Shown here: positions 12,352 through 23,679 of the stretch, piece after piece | Layout: each line of letters begins with the position of its first letter | How positions within the stretch are numbered: position 1 is the stretch's first letter | DNA from: Lineus longissimus | Taxonomy: Eukaryota > Nemertea > Pilidiophora > Heteronemertea > Lineidae | Direction of reading: 5' to 3' | DNA length: 64,000 nucleotides | NCBI RefSeq assembly: GCF_910592395.1 | Contig: NC_088319.1 | Location: forward strand, 6,014,001-6,078,000 | Notes under the pieces: generated by a model | The model's database searches: none | What the model was told of the DNA's origin: nothing | The model's input: the letters and a program-made list of their open reading frames with translations, nothing else | Translations under genes and position numbers: made by a program

Positions 12352-13391
12352 ATCGCTGCCAATTAGTACGTCGACGGTGCGCGCTTAGCACGGCGATAGG
12401 ACCTACGACGAGAAGAAAACCTGCGGCGCCTAACAACACGGCGGCGCTTAAGCTGAGCGCACACGGGCAACAAAATGACAAAAAAACCTGAAAACATTTG
12501 TTTTCAAATATTTTTTCACAATTTGTTGCCCGTCTGCGGGCGACAAAAACAAATGTTTTTCGAAAACATTTGTTTTTGAAACAGTTTTCGAATATTAAAC
12601 ATGCACTAATTTTTTACCTAGGTCTCACCAGCCAGTGCAATGGCCGGGCCTACCTGGCTCCACAAATGGCGCGACGTCATTTCATGCATACCCCTGTTCA
12701 AGTGGCTGTCGACCTTGCAGTATATCACTCTTACACATAAACCTATACATTTCTGAATAGCTTGTCGCTTCTAGAATACATTTGGCCAGCTTTCATTGTT
12801 ATCAAGTAATTCAGTCATGAGAACATGGGGGCAGCACAATACATGAGACACCCTGTACATCGATGAAAATTTTGAAAATTTCACCTTGCCGCCTTATAAC
12901 TTGACGATTAACATGGATGGTGAAATAATATTTTTATAAACTTCTACTTATCACCTTGAGAAAGCAAAATAATAACAATTTTAAATTTTGATACCAAAAT
13001 AGGGTGTCGTTGCGGCTTTTCTTTGAGCATTTTGACCGCGAAGTCGTAGAGCTATCGTCAGAGCTACCTCTTCACAAAATACCCAGGACACCGACATTTG
13101 AACATGCAACAATAGCGATATGATAGGCTTATCTGTATCCATGGTAATCGCCTGAGATTGAAGAACTTTTTTTTTAAGGGGGACCAATGTTGACCTGATC
13201 ACCACTGGCTAGTGAGACCCTAGTCAAAATGTTTTTCGTCAAAACGTCGCCCGTTTGCGGGTGACTGCAACGAAACGTAAAACATTTTTTGCGTCATCAT
13301 CGTCATTAGCCAATCACGATGACGTTCAACGTCATGTGATACCAACCAAGCCATGTCAAAATGGCAGCGCCAATTTTAAACGAAATGGAGA

Positions 13392-15230
13392 TCTTCTTCT
13401 TCTTCTTCCAATACTGGGTTTCAGTCTAAGCAGACCATTAGTCCCAGGCGTATGTTGAACAGATAAAAGCTTGGTTGGTGAATGGTAAAAGTTGATAAAA
13501 TGTAAGGTCGTGCAAGGTAAAATAGTTAAAATCAGCGCTGGTCTAAGTGGTGAGCATCTTCCTGAAGGCGTCGGTGTTCTCGGCCGTCACTGTGGCTTCA
13601 GGTAGGCTGTTCCAGTCGACGGTCGTACGCGGGAAGAAGGAATTTCTTTGGGCCTCGGTGGTGGTGTGGTCCTGCCTGAAGGATCTTGAGTTGCCATGTC
13701 TGGTCCTTCTGGTTGTCGCGATGAGGTGGTGTTCAACGACGACCTGCAGCTGGAGGATTTTGAAGAAGAGCAGGAGCCTGGCTTGGCGTCTTCGTTCCGC
13801 AAGGATGGGCCAACCTAGGGTGCCTATCATCTCGGTCACGCTGCTGGTGTTGTGGTGCCTGCCAGTTGCCCATCTGGCCGCTCTTCTCTGGACCATCTCT
13901 AATTTGTGGACTTCGTTCTGGTAATGTGGATCCCAGACTGGTGCTGCATATTCTAGCTTGGGTCTTACTAAGGTGGTGTAGGCTTGGGATTTAAGTTTTT
14001 GGTTAGAGGTTCTAATGTTTCTTCGTAAAAAGGCAAGAGTGGAATTTGCTGACTTGGCGGTGTTGTCAATGTGTTCTTTCCATTTTAGGTCTTTGGTGAA
14101 GGTTATGCCCAAGTATTTGGCAGAGTCGACCTTGTCGAGGCAGTGGCCGTGAAGGTGGTATTCAGGCGGTGGTCTTGCTCTTCCTCTCGATATAGGCAGA
14201 AGTACACATTTCTTAGGGTGGAATTCCATGAGCCATTCACTTTCCCACATCTCGAGCGCGTGGAGGTCGGCTTGAAGCTGTTTTTCATCGCATCTTGATT
14301 TTATGAGCCGGTACACGATTGTGTCATCCGCGAATAGGCGTACGTGGGACCTGACACACTCAGGAAGATCATTTATGTATATCAAGAATAACAGAGGGCC
14401 AATGACGGAGCCTTGGGGAACTCCTGATGTAACTGGTTCGTTCCTTGAGGCCTCCCCTTCTATGACAACCCGCTGCTTGCGTCCGGTTAGAAAGTTGTTG
14501 ATCCAGCTTCGGGCTTGCTTTGAGATGCCATATCGCTCTAGTTTGAGGAGGATCCTTGCATGCGAGACCTTGTCGAAGGCCTTGCTAAAGTCCATGATGA
14601 TAGTATCGGTTCTTTGGCCAGCGATGAGCTCTCGATGGACTTGGTCAACAAACTCGATTAGTTGGGTCTCGCATGACCGCTTTGCCCTGAATCCGTGTTG
14701 ACGGTTGTGCAGGATGTTGTGGTTCTCAAGTTGCTGCATGGTGTTGCTTGCAATAACATGTTCGAGTAACTTGCTGCATACGCACGTTAGGGATATTGGT
14801 CGGTAGTTTGCCGGGTCGCTCTTGTTACCCTTTTTGTAGACGGGTACTACGTTGGCATGTCTCCAGTCTTGTGGTACCTCTCCTGTGTCGAGGGATCTCT
14901 GGAATATCAGCTGGAGGATGGGGGCAATGCTGGTTGCCAGTGTTTTAAGTACCTTCGGGCTGAGCTGGTCTGGGCCGGCAGCTTTGTGGGGCTTGAGGTC
15001 TTTTAGGAGTTTGAGGATCCCCTGTGTTGACACATGGATGTTTGGCATCGGGGGGGGGGTCTTTTTCTCAGAGTTGATTGTGGATGAAGAATTGCATGAA
15101 ATAATATGGACGACTGAGCTCGAGGGCACGTTGGTCGAGCTGTGGCAGGAAAGGCCTGCCCTGTTCGTGGTGACCTCGCCGCTCTACAGCGATAAGACCG
15201 AAGAACGATCAGAAATGCTAAAATTGTGAG
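13392..15230 (-). mobile_element. 5'-truncated non-LTR retrotransposon (L2/CR1-like)
   Basis: A reverse transcriptase gene is followed, at its 3' side on the minus strand, by about 130 bases of 3' UTR and a short (GAA)n tail at 13392-13409. Such microsatellite tails are typical of target-primed LINE insertions. The 5' part (endonuclease and ORF1) is missing. The 5' edge near 15230 is approximate. Confidence 0.75.
13543..15129 (-). CDS. LINE reverse transcriptase (C-terminal part of ORF2)
   Basis: The 528-codon frame holds a complete non-LTR reverse transcriptase palm and thumb. In order it shows LKPHKAAGPDQLSPKVLK, NYRPISLTCVCSKLLEHVI, DFSKAFDKVSH, TSGVPQGSVIGPLLFLIYIN and the catalytic FADDT, then thumb motifs SAKYLGITF and LEYAAPVWDPH and the HKLEMVQRRAARW region. 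The order and wording are those of the L2/CR1/Jockey group. The frame is intact to its stop. The first listed codon is not ATG, because the gene is 5'-truncated and the endonuclease domain is absent. Its enzymatic role is copying LINE RNA into DNA at a nicked target. Confidence 0.93.
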   Translation of the reverse strand: MPSSSVVHIISCNSSSTINSEKKTPPPMPNIHVSTQGILKLLKDLKPHKAAGPDQLSPKVLKTLATSIAPILQLIFQRSLDTGEVPQDWRHANVVPVYKKGNKSDPANYRPISLTCVCSKLLEHVIASNTMQQLENHNILHNRQHGFRAKRSCETQLIEFVDQVHRELIAGQRTDTIIMDFSKAFDKVSHARILLKLERYGISKQARSWINNFLTGRKQRVVIEGEASRNEPVTSGVPQGSVIGPLLFLIYINDLPECVRSHVRLFADDTIVYRLIKSRCDEKQLQADLHALEMWESEWLMEFHPKKCVLLPISRGRARPPPEYHLHGHCLDKVDSAKYLGITFTKDLKWKEHIDNTAKSANSTLAFLRRNIRTSNQKLKSQAYTTLVRPKLEYAAPVWDPHYQNEVHKLEMVQRRAARWATGRHHNTSSVTEMIGTLGWPILAERRRQARLLLFFKILQLQVVVEHHLIATTRRTRHGNSRSFRQDHTTTEAQRNSFFPRTTVDWNSLPEATVTAENTDAFRKMLTT

Positions 15231-15504
15231 GCGGTCGTTATGCATGGCGGCCGCCATCTTGGAATACGTGGGTGTGACCGGGGGTGTGACGTATGGCGCA
15301 ACCATGGTTACCCCTTGTTTTTGACGTGACCTGTGACGTGACCGTGTCATTTTGTCTCCCGTGTGCGGGTGATTGAAACAAACACGACAAAGACGCAAAA
15401 CATTTCGAAAACAAATGTTTTCAGTTTCGCTGTCATTTTGTTGCCCGTGTGCGCTCAGCTTTAGAATAGATGATCCATAGGTTCCCGATCCTCCAAATCC
15501 GTAT

Positions 15505-15619
15505 TTTCGTTTAGCGTATCATTGCACCAAAGACAGTGGGCAGATGGATAATGATAAAGTTTTCCGTTTAGCGTATCTCATTGCACCAAAGACAGTGGGC
15601 AGATGGATAATGATAAAGT
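15505..15619 (+). repeat. Two-copy tandem duplication, about 59 bp
   Basis: Copies at 15505-15560 and 15561-15619 share TTTAGCGTATC, TTGCACCAAAGACAGTGGGC and AGATGGATAATGATAAAGT, differing by two or three bases. It lies just outside the Harbinger-type element. Confidence 0.9.
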
Positions 15620-16055
15620 GAACAACAACCGGCTGTATTCATAGTTTTGTTAACCAATAAAACGCACGTCGAAGGAACGTATTTACATAAACATTGCATT
15701 GTCAGGAAATTTATACAAAGGGATATAATCTGGCCTCGGGGTTGGCATTTGATCTAGCGGCCTACGCCTGCGGCGCTTCACGGCCTATGCATACCATGTA
15801 TATATTCAATTAAAATTACTTCATGTACGGGGGCGACAAGGGTGGGGTTGAGGGGCGCAAAAAGGTGGTTGTAATTAACAATATTGACAATTTTCCAACG
15901 ATCTGCTGACAATTTGGTCTTATCTGATTCGAAATTCACAAACACGATGATATGTGGCGCATCATACACTTTCATCTTACTTTCGTATTAAGTCGAGAAT
16001 ACAAGTCCATTTTTCAATGATTCAATGATGTCGTAATTGACAAAAGTTTCTAGAA
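15620..16055. other. Non-coding stretch
   Basis: No supported gene or repeat is seen. Confidence 0.4.
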
Positions 16056-16140
16056 GATTCATGCACTTGATTGGGAACAACGTTTACATGACGTAGTAAC
16101 TAGTGTTGGCCGTCGTCACGTCACCATGCATTTTACATTA

Positions 16141-17064
16141 GGGACCTTTCGCTACGCCGTTCCGCCGAGAAATCGATCGAGAACGATCGCGTTTTGCGTA
16201 TGACGTCATCGATTGATGAGTAGCTTTGCCCGTTCCCGTTCTGGATTCCGTGAATGAGGCCTGTTTTTCTCGGCGTCTGTTCACAGTGAACGTTCAAGAA
16301 GAAAAAATGACGAATTTGTGGGATTCTAATGCGATAAGGCACCTGAAGTAGTATATGTGAAGTGGAGAGACTGTGTTTTAGAAGGGGAAAACACGTTCAT
16401 AGGCCGGTACTGCCACGAATCGCCCTATTAAGCATGTTAAGCTGGACATTTTGGATGCACAGAGCTGGCTGGCGCCTGTGTGTGCGTAGGCCTAATCATG
16501 ATACGATATGATCGGCTCTGTACATTTTACACACACACTGCAAACCCCGACTGCATAGACCACCTACCTGGCTTGGTGTGGAGGAATCATTCCTTCACTG
16601 ATAGCAGGTTGGTTAGTGTTTGTGGTTGTGCATCGTCTGTCTATAGGCCTAGGGGCCTAGACATCATGTCGTCGGTTGGGCCCCCTCCCAACCCACCCCG
16701 TTGGCGTTGTTCACATCATCATTTCACCATCTCTCCTGTGCCCACTGCATGCACTGGATCCTTAACTTGCCTGAGTCAAATCCAAAATCGAAGATTGGCC
16801 TATAAGCCATGTAGGCCCTAAGCCTGGGTGGTAGGCTACCTGTCAATGCCTGTGCAGTAGTGTGTGGCTTTAGTCTCTATCTAATCCATCACTAGCAGCA
16901 TTGAACTGGCATGCTACTGCTAGTAGGCTATGGTAGGCCTAGGCCCTATAAGTATAGGCTAGTAACTAGTAGGGCTAGACCAACCAAAGTGGACGTTTTA
17001 CTTCATCTATTCTTCCTCCTCCAGAGTCCAGGGCCTCTCATCTCCTTTCTTTCACTTTCAGCAA
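16141..17064. other. Upstream region of the Myb/SANT-like gene
   Basis: No gene is seen. TAGGCCTA-type strings are frequent (for example near 16640 and 16925). A promoter for the downstream gene is presumably here, but no specific element can be named. Confidence 0.4.
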
Positions 17065-18718
17065 ATGACAGTCCCGATGGGAATTGGTGTGGCCGTAGAT
17101 GAGATCACTACCATTGAAGAAGGAGGTACACCAAGGCATAAAAAAGCACAAGTGGAGTGAGTTCAATATTCAGGGCCTAAAATTGTTTGTGAGGCTATAT
17201 ATGGTTTGCCTGTGGAAAGGGGATAAAAAAATGGCCCACATTTGTTTTCACGAACCATCTATTACTTCAACCCAATGTATCACGGACAGGGCTTTAAAAA
17301 TCACATGTCCTTATGCCTGGAGGTAACCAGTTATATACCCTGGGCAATTTTCATTTTTCCAAAGCCCAACTTGGCGAAATTAAAAGTAAATCCCCAAAAT
17401 CAATGAAAAAATCTCTCTACAATTTGATGTACCGGTAATTCTATTCAGTTCATGAAAAATGACAGGAGACTCAATAACGTGTTGTTGGGTCTGATGGCGT
17501 CCATTTTGCATGACTCCAGGACTCGGCAGTCTAGGTCATTGGTGCAAATTGCATCCATGCAAATTATTGTGTTGCAATTATTAACTCTCAAAACTCTCCA
17601 TTTCAGCCAGAAAACTATTAGATACACCCCCGGTGAAGACATTGTGTTGCTGCGGGAGATTTTGGCGGTGAATCCGTTCGAAGATAACAACAAGTGGTCT
17701 GAGGTGGCCGCGAATTTCAACATATTCCTGGAAAAGAAACGACCCGGGACACTGCCTGTGAACTCACGGTCTGTCAAGGAGAGGGCAGATAAGTTGATAA
17801 AAGCATTCAAAAAGGAGGAGCTTTCATCCCTCAGGAAGTAAGTTGTGAGCTGGTTTGAAAAAAAAATCTACAGACACTCATTTTATTAATCGTCTTTAAG
17901 TACCCTTGGATATCGCAATTCCCCAAATGTCCCTGTGCATTAGCATACTGGTAGTAGAGGTCTATCTGCCTTGCTTTCATTCAATTTCAATGTAGTAATT
18001 TGTTTCACTCTGTTGTGTATCAATTTTGTGTCACATTTCCGATTTTCCAATTCTTTGCTTGCAGATCAGGTACTGCTGAAGAGTACACCGAGAGGGAGGT
18101 GCTGCTGACCGAAATAATGGAGTTGATTGAATCAGAGAAGACCAAAGCCAAAGGAGCCAAGAAGGACACAAAAGAAAAAGAAGAGGACCTGGCAAATGCT
18201 GGTTTGGTTATCCGGAAGAGGGCAATGCAGACCCTTGTTGCCAATGAAGGTAAGTCAAGTTTTCTTATTCCTTTCTCTTAAGGCCAACTAAGATGTATGA
18301 ACCAAAAAGCACATGGTTTTAACCAGTAGAGCCGCCTGTGAAACACAACTTTGAACTAATACTGCTGATTTGCCCTGAACATGATGTACAGACAAAATGG
18401 TGGGGCTGTCTGTGACTAGTTCTACTACACAACTTTAATTTCAGTCCTGTTTTGTGGTAATGGAGTAACAATCATGATGAATGCCAAATTCTTATTGCAG
18501 ATCAAATTGGGAAGCCTACAGCAGCTACACCAAAGAAGAGCAAGAAGGGGGTTGCACACGAGTATGCCCACATGAAGATGGTTGAGCTGGAGGTGCGGAG
18601 GGAGGAACTTGCATTCAAAAAACATGAAATGGAGATGATGAAGGAGAGACGTGAGAGAATGGAGCTGGAAAGGAAAGAAAAAGAGGGACTCGTAAATCTA
18701 CTCCAGGGACTAGTATAA
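17065..18718 (+). CDS. Myb/SANT-like DNA-binding protein, four exons (241 aa)
   Basis: Exons are 17065-17156, 17607-17837, 18065-18249 and 18501-18718. All three introns have GT donors (GTGAGT, GTAAGT, GTAAGT) and AG acceptors, and the phases join without a stop, giving 241 codons. The N-terminus (MTVPMGIGVAVDEI) leads to a Myb/SANT-like helical domain at about residues 32-110, including YTPGEDIVLLREI, a buried W in NKWSEVA, and the recognition-type helix NSRSVKERADKLIKAFKKEE. A conserved-looking segment (SGTAEEYTEREVLLTEIMEL), a Lys-rich linker and a long C-terminal coiled coil rich in Glu, Arg and Met follow. It is probably nuclear and DNA-binding. Proteins of this shape are often transposon accessory proteins, and its position between inverted repeats fits that. 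A host gene cannot be excluded. Confidence 0.75.
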
Positions 18719-18745
18719 GTTATAAAGGAGAAGTAGTCATCACTC

Positions 18746-18799
18746 ATTAGCTCACCTCTTAGCAGAGGTGAGCTTATCCCATACCGTGGCGTCCGTCGT

Positions 18800-18831
<32 letters not shown>

Positions 18832-19860
18832 CGTCGTCCGTTAGCAGGGCACGTTTCGTAACTGTTAGAGCTATTGAGTTGAAACTTGGTACACATGTAC
18901 CCTTATGTAATGACACTTTGGAGACCAAGTTTCGGTCCGATTCGTTTCATAGTTTGGCCACCAGGGGGCCAAACGTTAAAAGTGAAAATATGCAATATCT
19001 CCCTTAATAGTAGTCGGGAAATTTTGAAAAAAATATGGTAGGTACTTCTAGCAAAGGTGCATCATATATCCTCCGGGTTTTTGATTTGACCTCCTTTTCA
19101 AGGTCACAAGAGGTCAAATGGTGTAAATTGGCCGTTAGGATGTAACGATGGCACGTTTCTAAACTGCAATGACTATTAATACCAAATTTGGTACACATTC
19201 ACCCCTTAGTCAGGTGATCTCAGGGACCGAAGTTTGGTCCAATATGATACACCACTTGACCACCAGGGGGCAAAATCCAAAAACCTTAAAAATGTGATTA
19301 TTCCTTAACTTCTTGCCCGATTGCCACCAATTCGATATCATGGGTACATCTAACCACCATACAGTATATGTCACACAGGTTTTTAATTTGACCTTCTTGT
19401 CAAGGTCACAGAGGTCAAATGGCGTAAATTCGCCGTCAGGCTGTAACTATGGCACGTTTCTTAACTGCAATGACTATTGATCACAAATTAAGTACACATG
19501 TACCCCTTGGTCAGATGATCTCAGGTACTGAAGTTTGGTGCGATCTGATTTGCCGTTTGGCCTCCAGGGAGGGGGCCAAATCCTAAATTCTTCAAAATGC
19601 CATTATTCCTAGTAATGACTTGCCCGATTGGCACCAATTTTATATCATAGGTACATCTAATTCTAACAACCATTCAATGTGTCACCCGGGTCTTCTTTGA
19701 TTTGACCTACTTTTCAAGGTCACAGAGGTCGAATGTACTGTAAATTGGCCATTTTGGGGAAATTGTAATTGCTTGGACCTACATCAAACCTAACACTACA
19801 TGACACAATACCATGCTCTTTATCCATCTTTCCTCCACGTGAGGTGAGCACAATGGCCCT
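18746..19860. repeat. Repeat element with a 301-bp tandem array
   Basis: It opens with a hairpin (AGCTCACCTC and GAGGTGAGCT, 18749-18774) and ends near a matching GAGGTGAGC at about 19840. Between, a unit beginning GCACGTTTC recurs at 18849, 19151 and 19452 (period 301), each with GGTACACATGTACCC-like, CCACCAGGGGGC-like and TTGACCT...CAAGGTCA blocks. About three diverged copies are present. No protein is encoded. Confidence 0.8.
18790..18838 (+). repeat. (CGT)n microsatellite
   Basis: A run of CGT triplets interrupted by CCGTCGTCC, just inside the preceding hairpin. It is probably part of the repeat element's 5' end. Confidence 0.85.
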
Positions 19861-20170
19861 GGCCATTTCATGTTTAACTGGGGATTTTGTCCAAATATGG
19901 CTTGGGCTTTGGGGGTGTCTCAGTTTTTGTACCTTTGCACAGTACTGTATCAGGTCTTTTATGTTTGGTACTCCTTCCAGTAAAACTGGCCCCAGACCCC
20001 CTGAAGATGGGTGTTGAAATTATGTTGTTAATGTTTTGGTAGTTTTATACATTTATTGTATATATGACGTGACGAGACGCGACGTTTTCGTAAACGTTGG
20101 TCCCAATCAAGTGCATGGATCTATAGTGACCGGGAATTTACCAAGTCAAAAATTACGGTTCTCTCACCAT

Positions 20171-20669
20171 ACTACAATCAAGATGTACAGACCGGGGGAG
20201 CTGGCGGTACGTACCCACAAGTCTTTGCGGTAGTCTCGCGCGTACCGGATATAACCCATCAAGCTTTTCTCCTTCAGAGAAATACTGCGTTGCGCTCAAG
20301 TGCCTTATAAAAGGCTGTGAACAAAATTAACGTTCGACCAATGAGAAAGCCACATTACCCTGCATACTAGGTTGGACGCGTGATCACTTAGTGACAAGTA
20401 AAAATAGAATCAGATCACATGTTTCTATATGTCAGAATGCTGCCGTTTGCGCTGTAGTACACGTGTGTTGTCCAAATTTTCGATTTCAAGGAAGTTTAAG
20501 GCCAACCTCGTGTCCACCAGACTAATGCATAATTGGCAGTTGAGCGCAACGCAGTATTTCTCTGAAGGAGAAAAGCTTGATAGGTTATATCCGGTACGCG
20601 CGAGACTACCGCAAAGACTTATGGGTACGTACCGCCAGCTCCCCCGGTCTGTACATCTTGATTGTAGTA
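20171..20669. repeat. Fold-back element with 129-bp arms
   Basis: Arms 20171-20299 and 20540-20669 are near-perfect inverted copies; I noted a single base change (ATAACCCATC against ATAACCTATC). The 240-base spacer is unique. No coding capacity is present. It lies in the gap between the elements bounded by the GATTCATGCACTTG-type repeats. Confidence 0.88.
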
Positions 20670-21362
20670 TTCCACGCGTGTTACATCAGCCGACTTCGCG
20701 TTCTCGAAACGAATTGCTCCGTGCTGCAACACCATATATTTTCCCAGGTAGGCCTAGCTTTTTCCTGTATTCCCTTCAGCGTACTCCCAAAACCAGTAGA
20801 CGTGTCTTGCATGAACAGGTCCGACGCATATCTCAATGACACGTCTCTGCCAGATGACTCCACCGTATAGCTTCAGCTGCTACGCACGTTCAATACTGAA
20901 TAGCACTGCATCGATCTTGGTTTTGTGGATTACGAAGAAAGTCCCGTAGCCTAATCTTCTGAACAAACATGCGATCTCCACATCATCGGAGCCCTCACGC
21001 TCGCGAGTCAGAATTTTCGAAATAATGTTTTCACTGAGGTCACACTCACCCTCATCAATGAATGGAGCGTCATCTTTAGAGATATAATTTCGATTATCCG
21101 CTGCAGAACCACGTCATGACGTGCAATCTCGAAATGGGCCCGTACGAACCCGTTGCTCTTAGTGATACTATAGATCCATGCACTTGATTGGGACCAACGT
21201 TTACGAAAACGTCGCGTCTCGTCACGTTACAGTAATGTAAAATGCATGGTGACGTGACGACGGCCAACACTACGTCATGTAAACGTTGTTCCCAATCCAG
21301 AAGTATTAGGGTAGCAGGAAGGGTTGGGCGTTTGTGGTTTCTGAGTCTGAGGGGGTTGGTGT

Positions 21363-21426
21363 CTGTTGACTGTGCTTTAAGAGAGACTAGGCATGGCGCC
21401 AGTCTCTCTTAAAGCACAGTCAACAG
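21363..21426. repeat. 26-bp hairpin near the outer end of copy A
   Basis: Arms 21363-21388 and 21401-21426 are exact complements (arm begins CTGTTGACTGTGCTTTAAGA) with a 12-base loop. One arm plus flanking sequence is repeated directly near 21747-21808. The same structure is present in copy B at 49703-49766. Confidence 0.92.
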
Positions 21427-23654
21427 GCATTTGGTCTCAGTATTTGGGTTTTGATTGCCATGACTGTACCCCTGTAAAAGTCAGAGGAGGAGAAGTTTGG
21501 AATGATGAAAGCATTGAAGAAGAAGAAATGTTATTATATATTGAGGAAAGCAAAATTTATTATGAGACTAGAAGGCAGTGTCCTGACTTGATTATTTTGA
21601 AAATGGCAGTCTGAACACATTAAAAGGTGGAACATGGCATTTTATCGACTTTGAAGTGTTCCGCAGTTAAAGGGAGACTATAGGCAGCAGCTAGGTAGGC
21701 AAGATAAAGTCATACAAATTTGCCAATAGGGGTCAGTCATATCTCTAGGCATGGCGCCAGTCTCTCTTAAAGCACAGTCAACAGGCATTTGGTCTTAGTA
21801 TTTGGGTACAGAATCAAGGCAGCTCAGAGAGCAATGATTGAACGATGCTGTGGACAAGTCCAAGGAGACTGCATCAGTCACGACCAACTTCTCATCAGAA
21901 AGCGTCACCACCAGCATATTCAATGTTCAGTTCCAACCTGTACCAGTCCAATGCACGCCTGTCATGGTCAGCAGTGGTCAGCTTAGCGCGATATGGAACA
22001 TTCTTCCGAAACTCAAGCGAGGGAAGTCTGCTCATTAGCCTATCTCGCGCACTGCTCCTTCTTGTCAAACATCGTAGTGAAATCGTGGTACAGTGTGGCG
22101 TCCTCGAGGATTGCAGCTGGTCGGACAGACGTGAGGTGGAATGTGGGCGGCTGCACTTCTTCGTTGATGTGCGATGGCAGATAGCACAGTTGTTGCGTTG
22201 CATGACAGCTGAAAGTGAATGTGATATCATAGAACTGAGGCGTTTGCAATGAGACTATAGGTGAAGTAGAAGCAAGGAGTGAAATGGGTCATCTTCCAGT
22301 GACTGATATACAGAGTAAGGGCACTGGGTGTTGTTAGATTCAGCATTGAATGTATTCCTCGTACAAGCGTGAATAGTGTGGACATACAGTGAGAGGTTAG
22401 AGACCCCTATTGACTACTTCTTGTAACTTTATCTTGGATATTATATTAGTATTGAACTTCTAGCCATGGATTATGAAGAAATTGAAGTTGTAGGCATGGA
22501 ATATGAAAAATTATTCAACGTTGAAAGACATTATTCCATGAGGCTTTGCCGTGATCGCAAAGGACGCGACGCGATTGGTTCACATGCTAATGAGGTATGA
22601 TAATGATAATTACCTCTATAATGCTACTTGGATAGCGACTGTGTCGTTGATTGCAACAGTGGTCTATGTCAATGTGTGCCTGTAATGTCAATGAAGTATG
22701 ATGAGGTGATGACGATAGTGCAATTGACTAGGTGGCGCATTTTAGAATCAGCAGTGAGCACTGTGTGTAACATGGTGGAGGCAGCGGAGATGATAACTGT
22801 GTCGAAAGTATTGTTATAGGGCCTTCCCTAGGCCCATGGGGTTAAATTTACAATCCACGATTGAAAAGATGTAGTTTGATCGCATTCAACTATAAATCCA
22901 TTGAACAGTTGTGTTCCTTGGCTTTAGTCAACCGATGACCTTTTGTTGGGCCATGATCGGGGATTGTAAACTGTAAATGTACTATGGACTGGGAGACGGG
23001 GGAAACACAAGTGAAATAGACCAAAACAAGTGATTTTGGGGCTTTGGTTTAGACGCATGCCCCACATGCGCCATGCGGGATTATGCGGGATTATACGGTT
23101 CATGTGAACTTGTTGACATCTACATGATCTAGTGCCGTTATTGGTCATGGTACATGGTAGGCCTAATCATCATGGCAATATGTTTCAGGAAAAGCTCGGA
23201 GTAAAATGAACTGCCGATGAATAATGATGTTGTTCATGTTTACCATGTTTACTATACATAGCCATAAAGTATGCACTGGCCAATACACTTTTTGCACGTC
23301 GTCATGGTCATGTTACATGTACGTGATACCTTGCATATTTTGTTTTTTGAATGTGCATGTTTTTTGGGCAAAATCACTTGTACCAACACTAATGAATAAT
23401 GTCTTCTTATCCCTATGACTCCATACACAGTGAGGGCATTGTCCCATTCTCATCAAATGGTAACTTATTGTACCGTATTAGGGTGGAAGTTGGGGAGCAG
23501 ATACCTACCGCTGCACGCCTGTCATAATCAGCAGTGATGAGCTTAGCGCGATATGGAACATTCTTCAGAAACTCAAGCGAGGGAAGTCTGCTCATTAGCA
23601 TATCTCGCGCACTGCTCCTTATTGTCAAACATCGTAGTGAAATCGTAATGGAAA

Positions 23655-23679
23655 ACGTCTGGCTTTGCGCCAGACGTTG
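23655..23679. repeat. 10-bp hairpin near the inner end of copy A
   Basis: AACGTCTGGC at 23655-23664 pairs with GCCAGACGTT at 23670-23679 around a 5-base loop. On the minus strand it is followed by TTTCC, giving a terminator-like shape. It is conserved in copy B at 47050-47074. Confidence 0.9.

Larger units (their letters stand above)
12451..15460. mobile_element. Harbinger-type non-autonomous element with nested LINE
   Basis: The left end AGCTGAGCGCACACGGGCAA and the right end, its exact complement, form a TIR of about 30 bp. Each side is flanked by TTA (12448-12450 and 15461-15463), the TWA duplication of PIF/Harbinger elements. Subterminal DNA on both sides has fold-back strings such as GAAAACATTTGTTTTC. 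It encodes no transposase of its own. Most of its length is a LINE fragment in the opposite orientation. Confidence 0.85.
16056..20126. mobile_element. Candidate 4.1-kb element bounded by inverted repeats
   Basis: The left boundary sequence (16056-16140, beginning GATTCATGCACTTGATTGGG, then AACAACGTTTACATGACG) is matched in inverse at 20065-20126, which ends CAAGTGCATGGATCTATAG. The outermost 35 bases agree best. Between them lie an intact spliced Myb-like gene and a tandem repeat block. I see no clean target duplication, so the status as one transposon is an inference. The two end sequences could instead belong to separate small MITEs. Confidence 0.4.

Noticed and set aside
12290-12481. 63-codon minus-strand frame with a membrane-like segment
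   Set aside because: It starts inside the TIR of the inserted element and is in a different frame from the more convincing 166-codon frame. It could be a chance hydrophobic run in GC-rich DNA.
21845-22252. 135-codon open frame on the plus strand in copy A (and 48876-49283 in copy B)
   Set aside because: It is opposite to a more protein-like reading on the other strand, has no family features, and is duplicated only because the whole element is duplicated.
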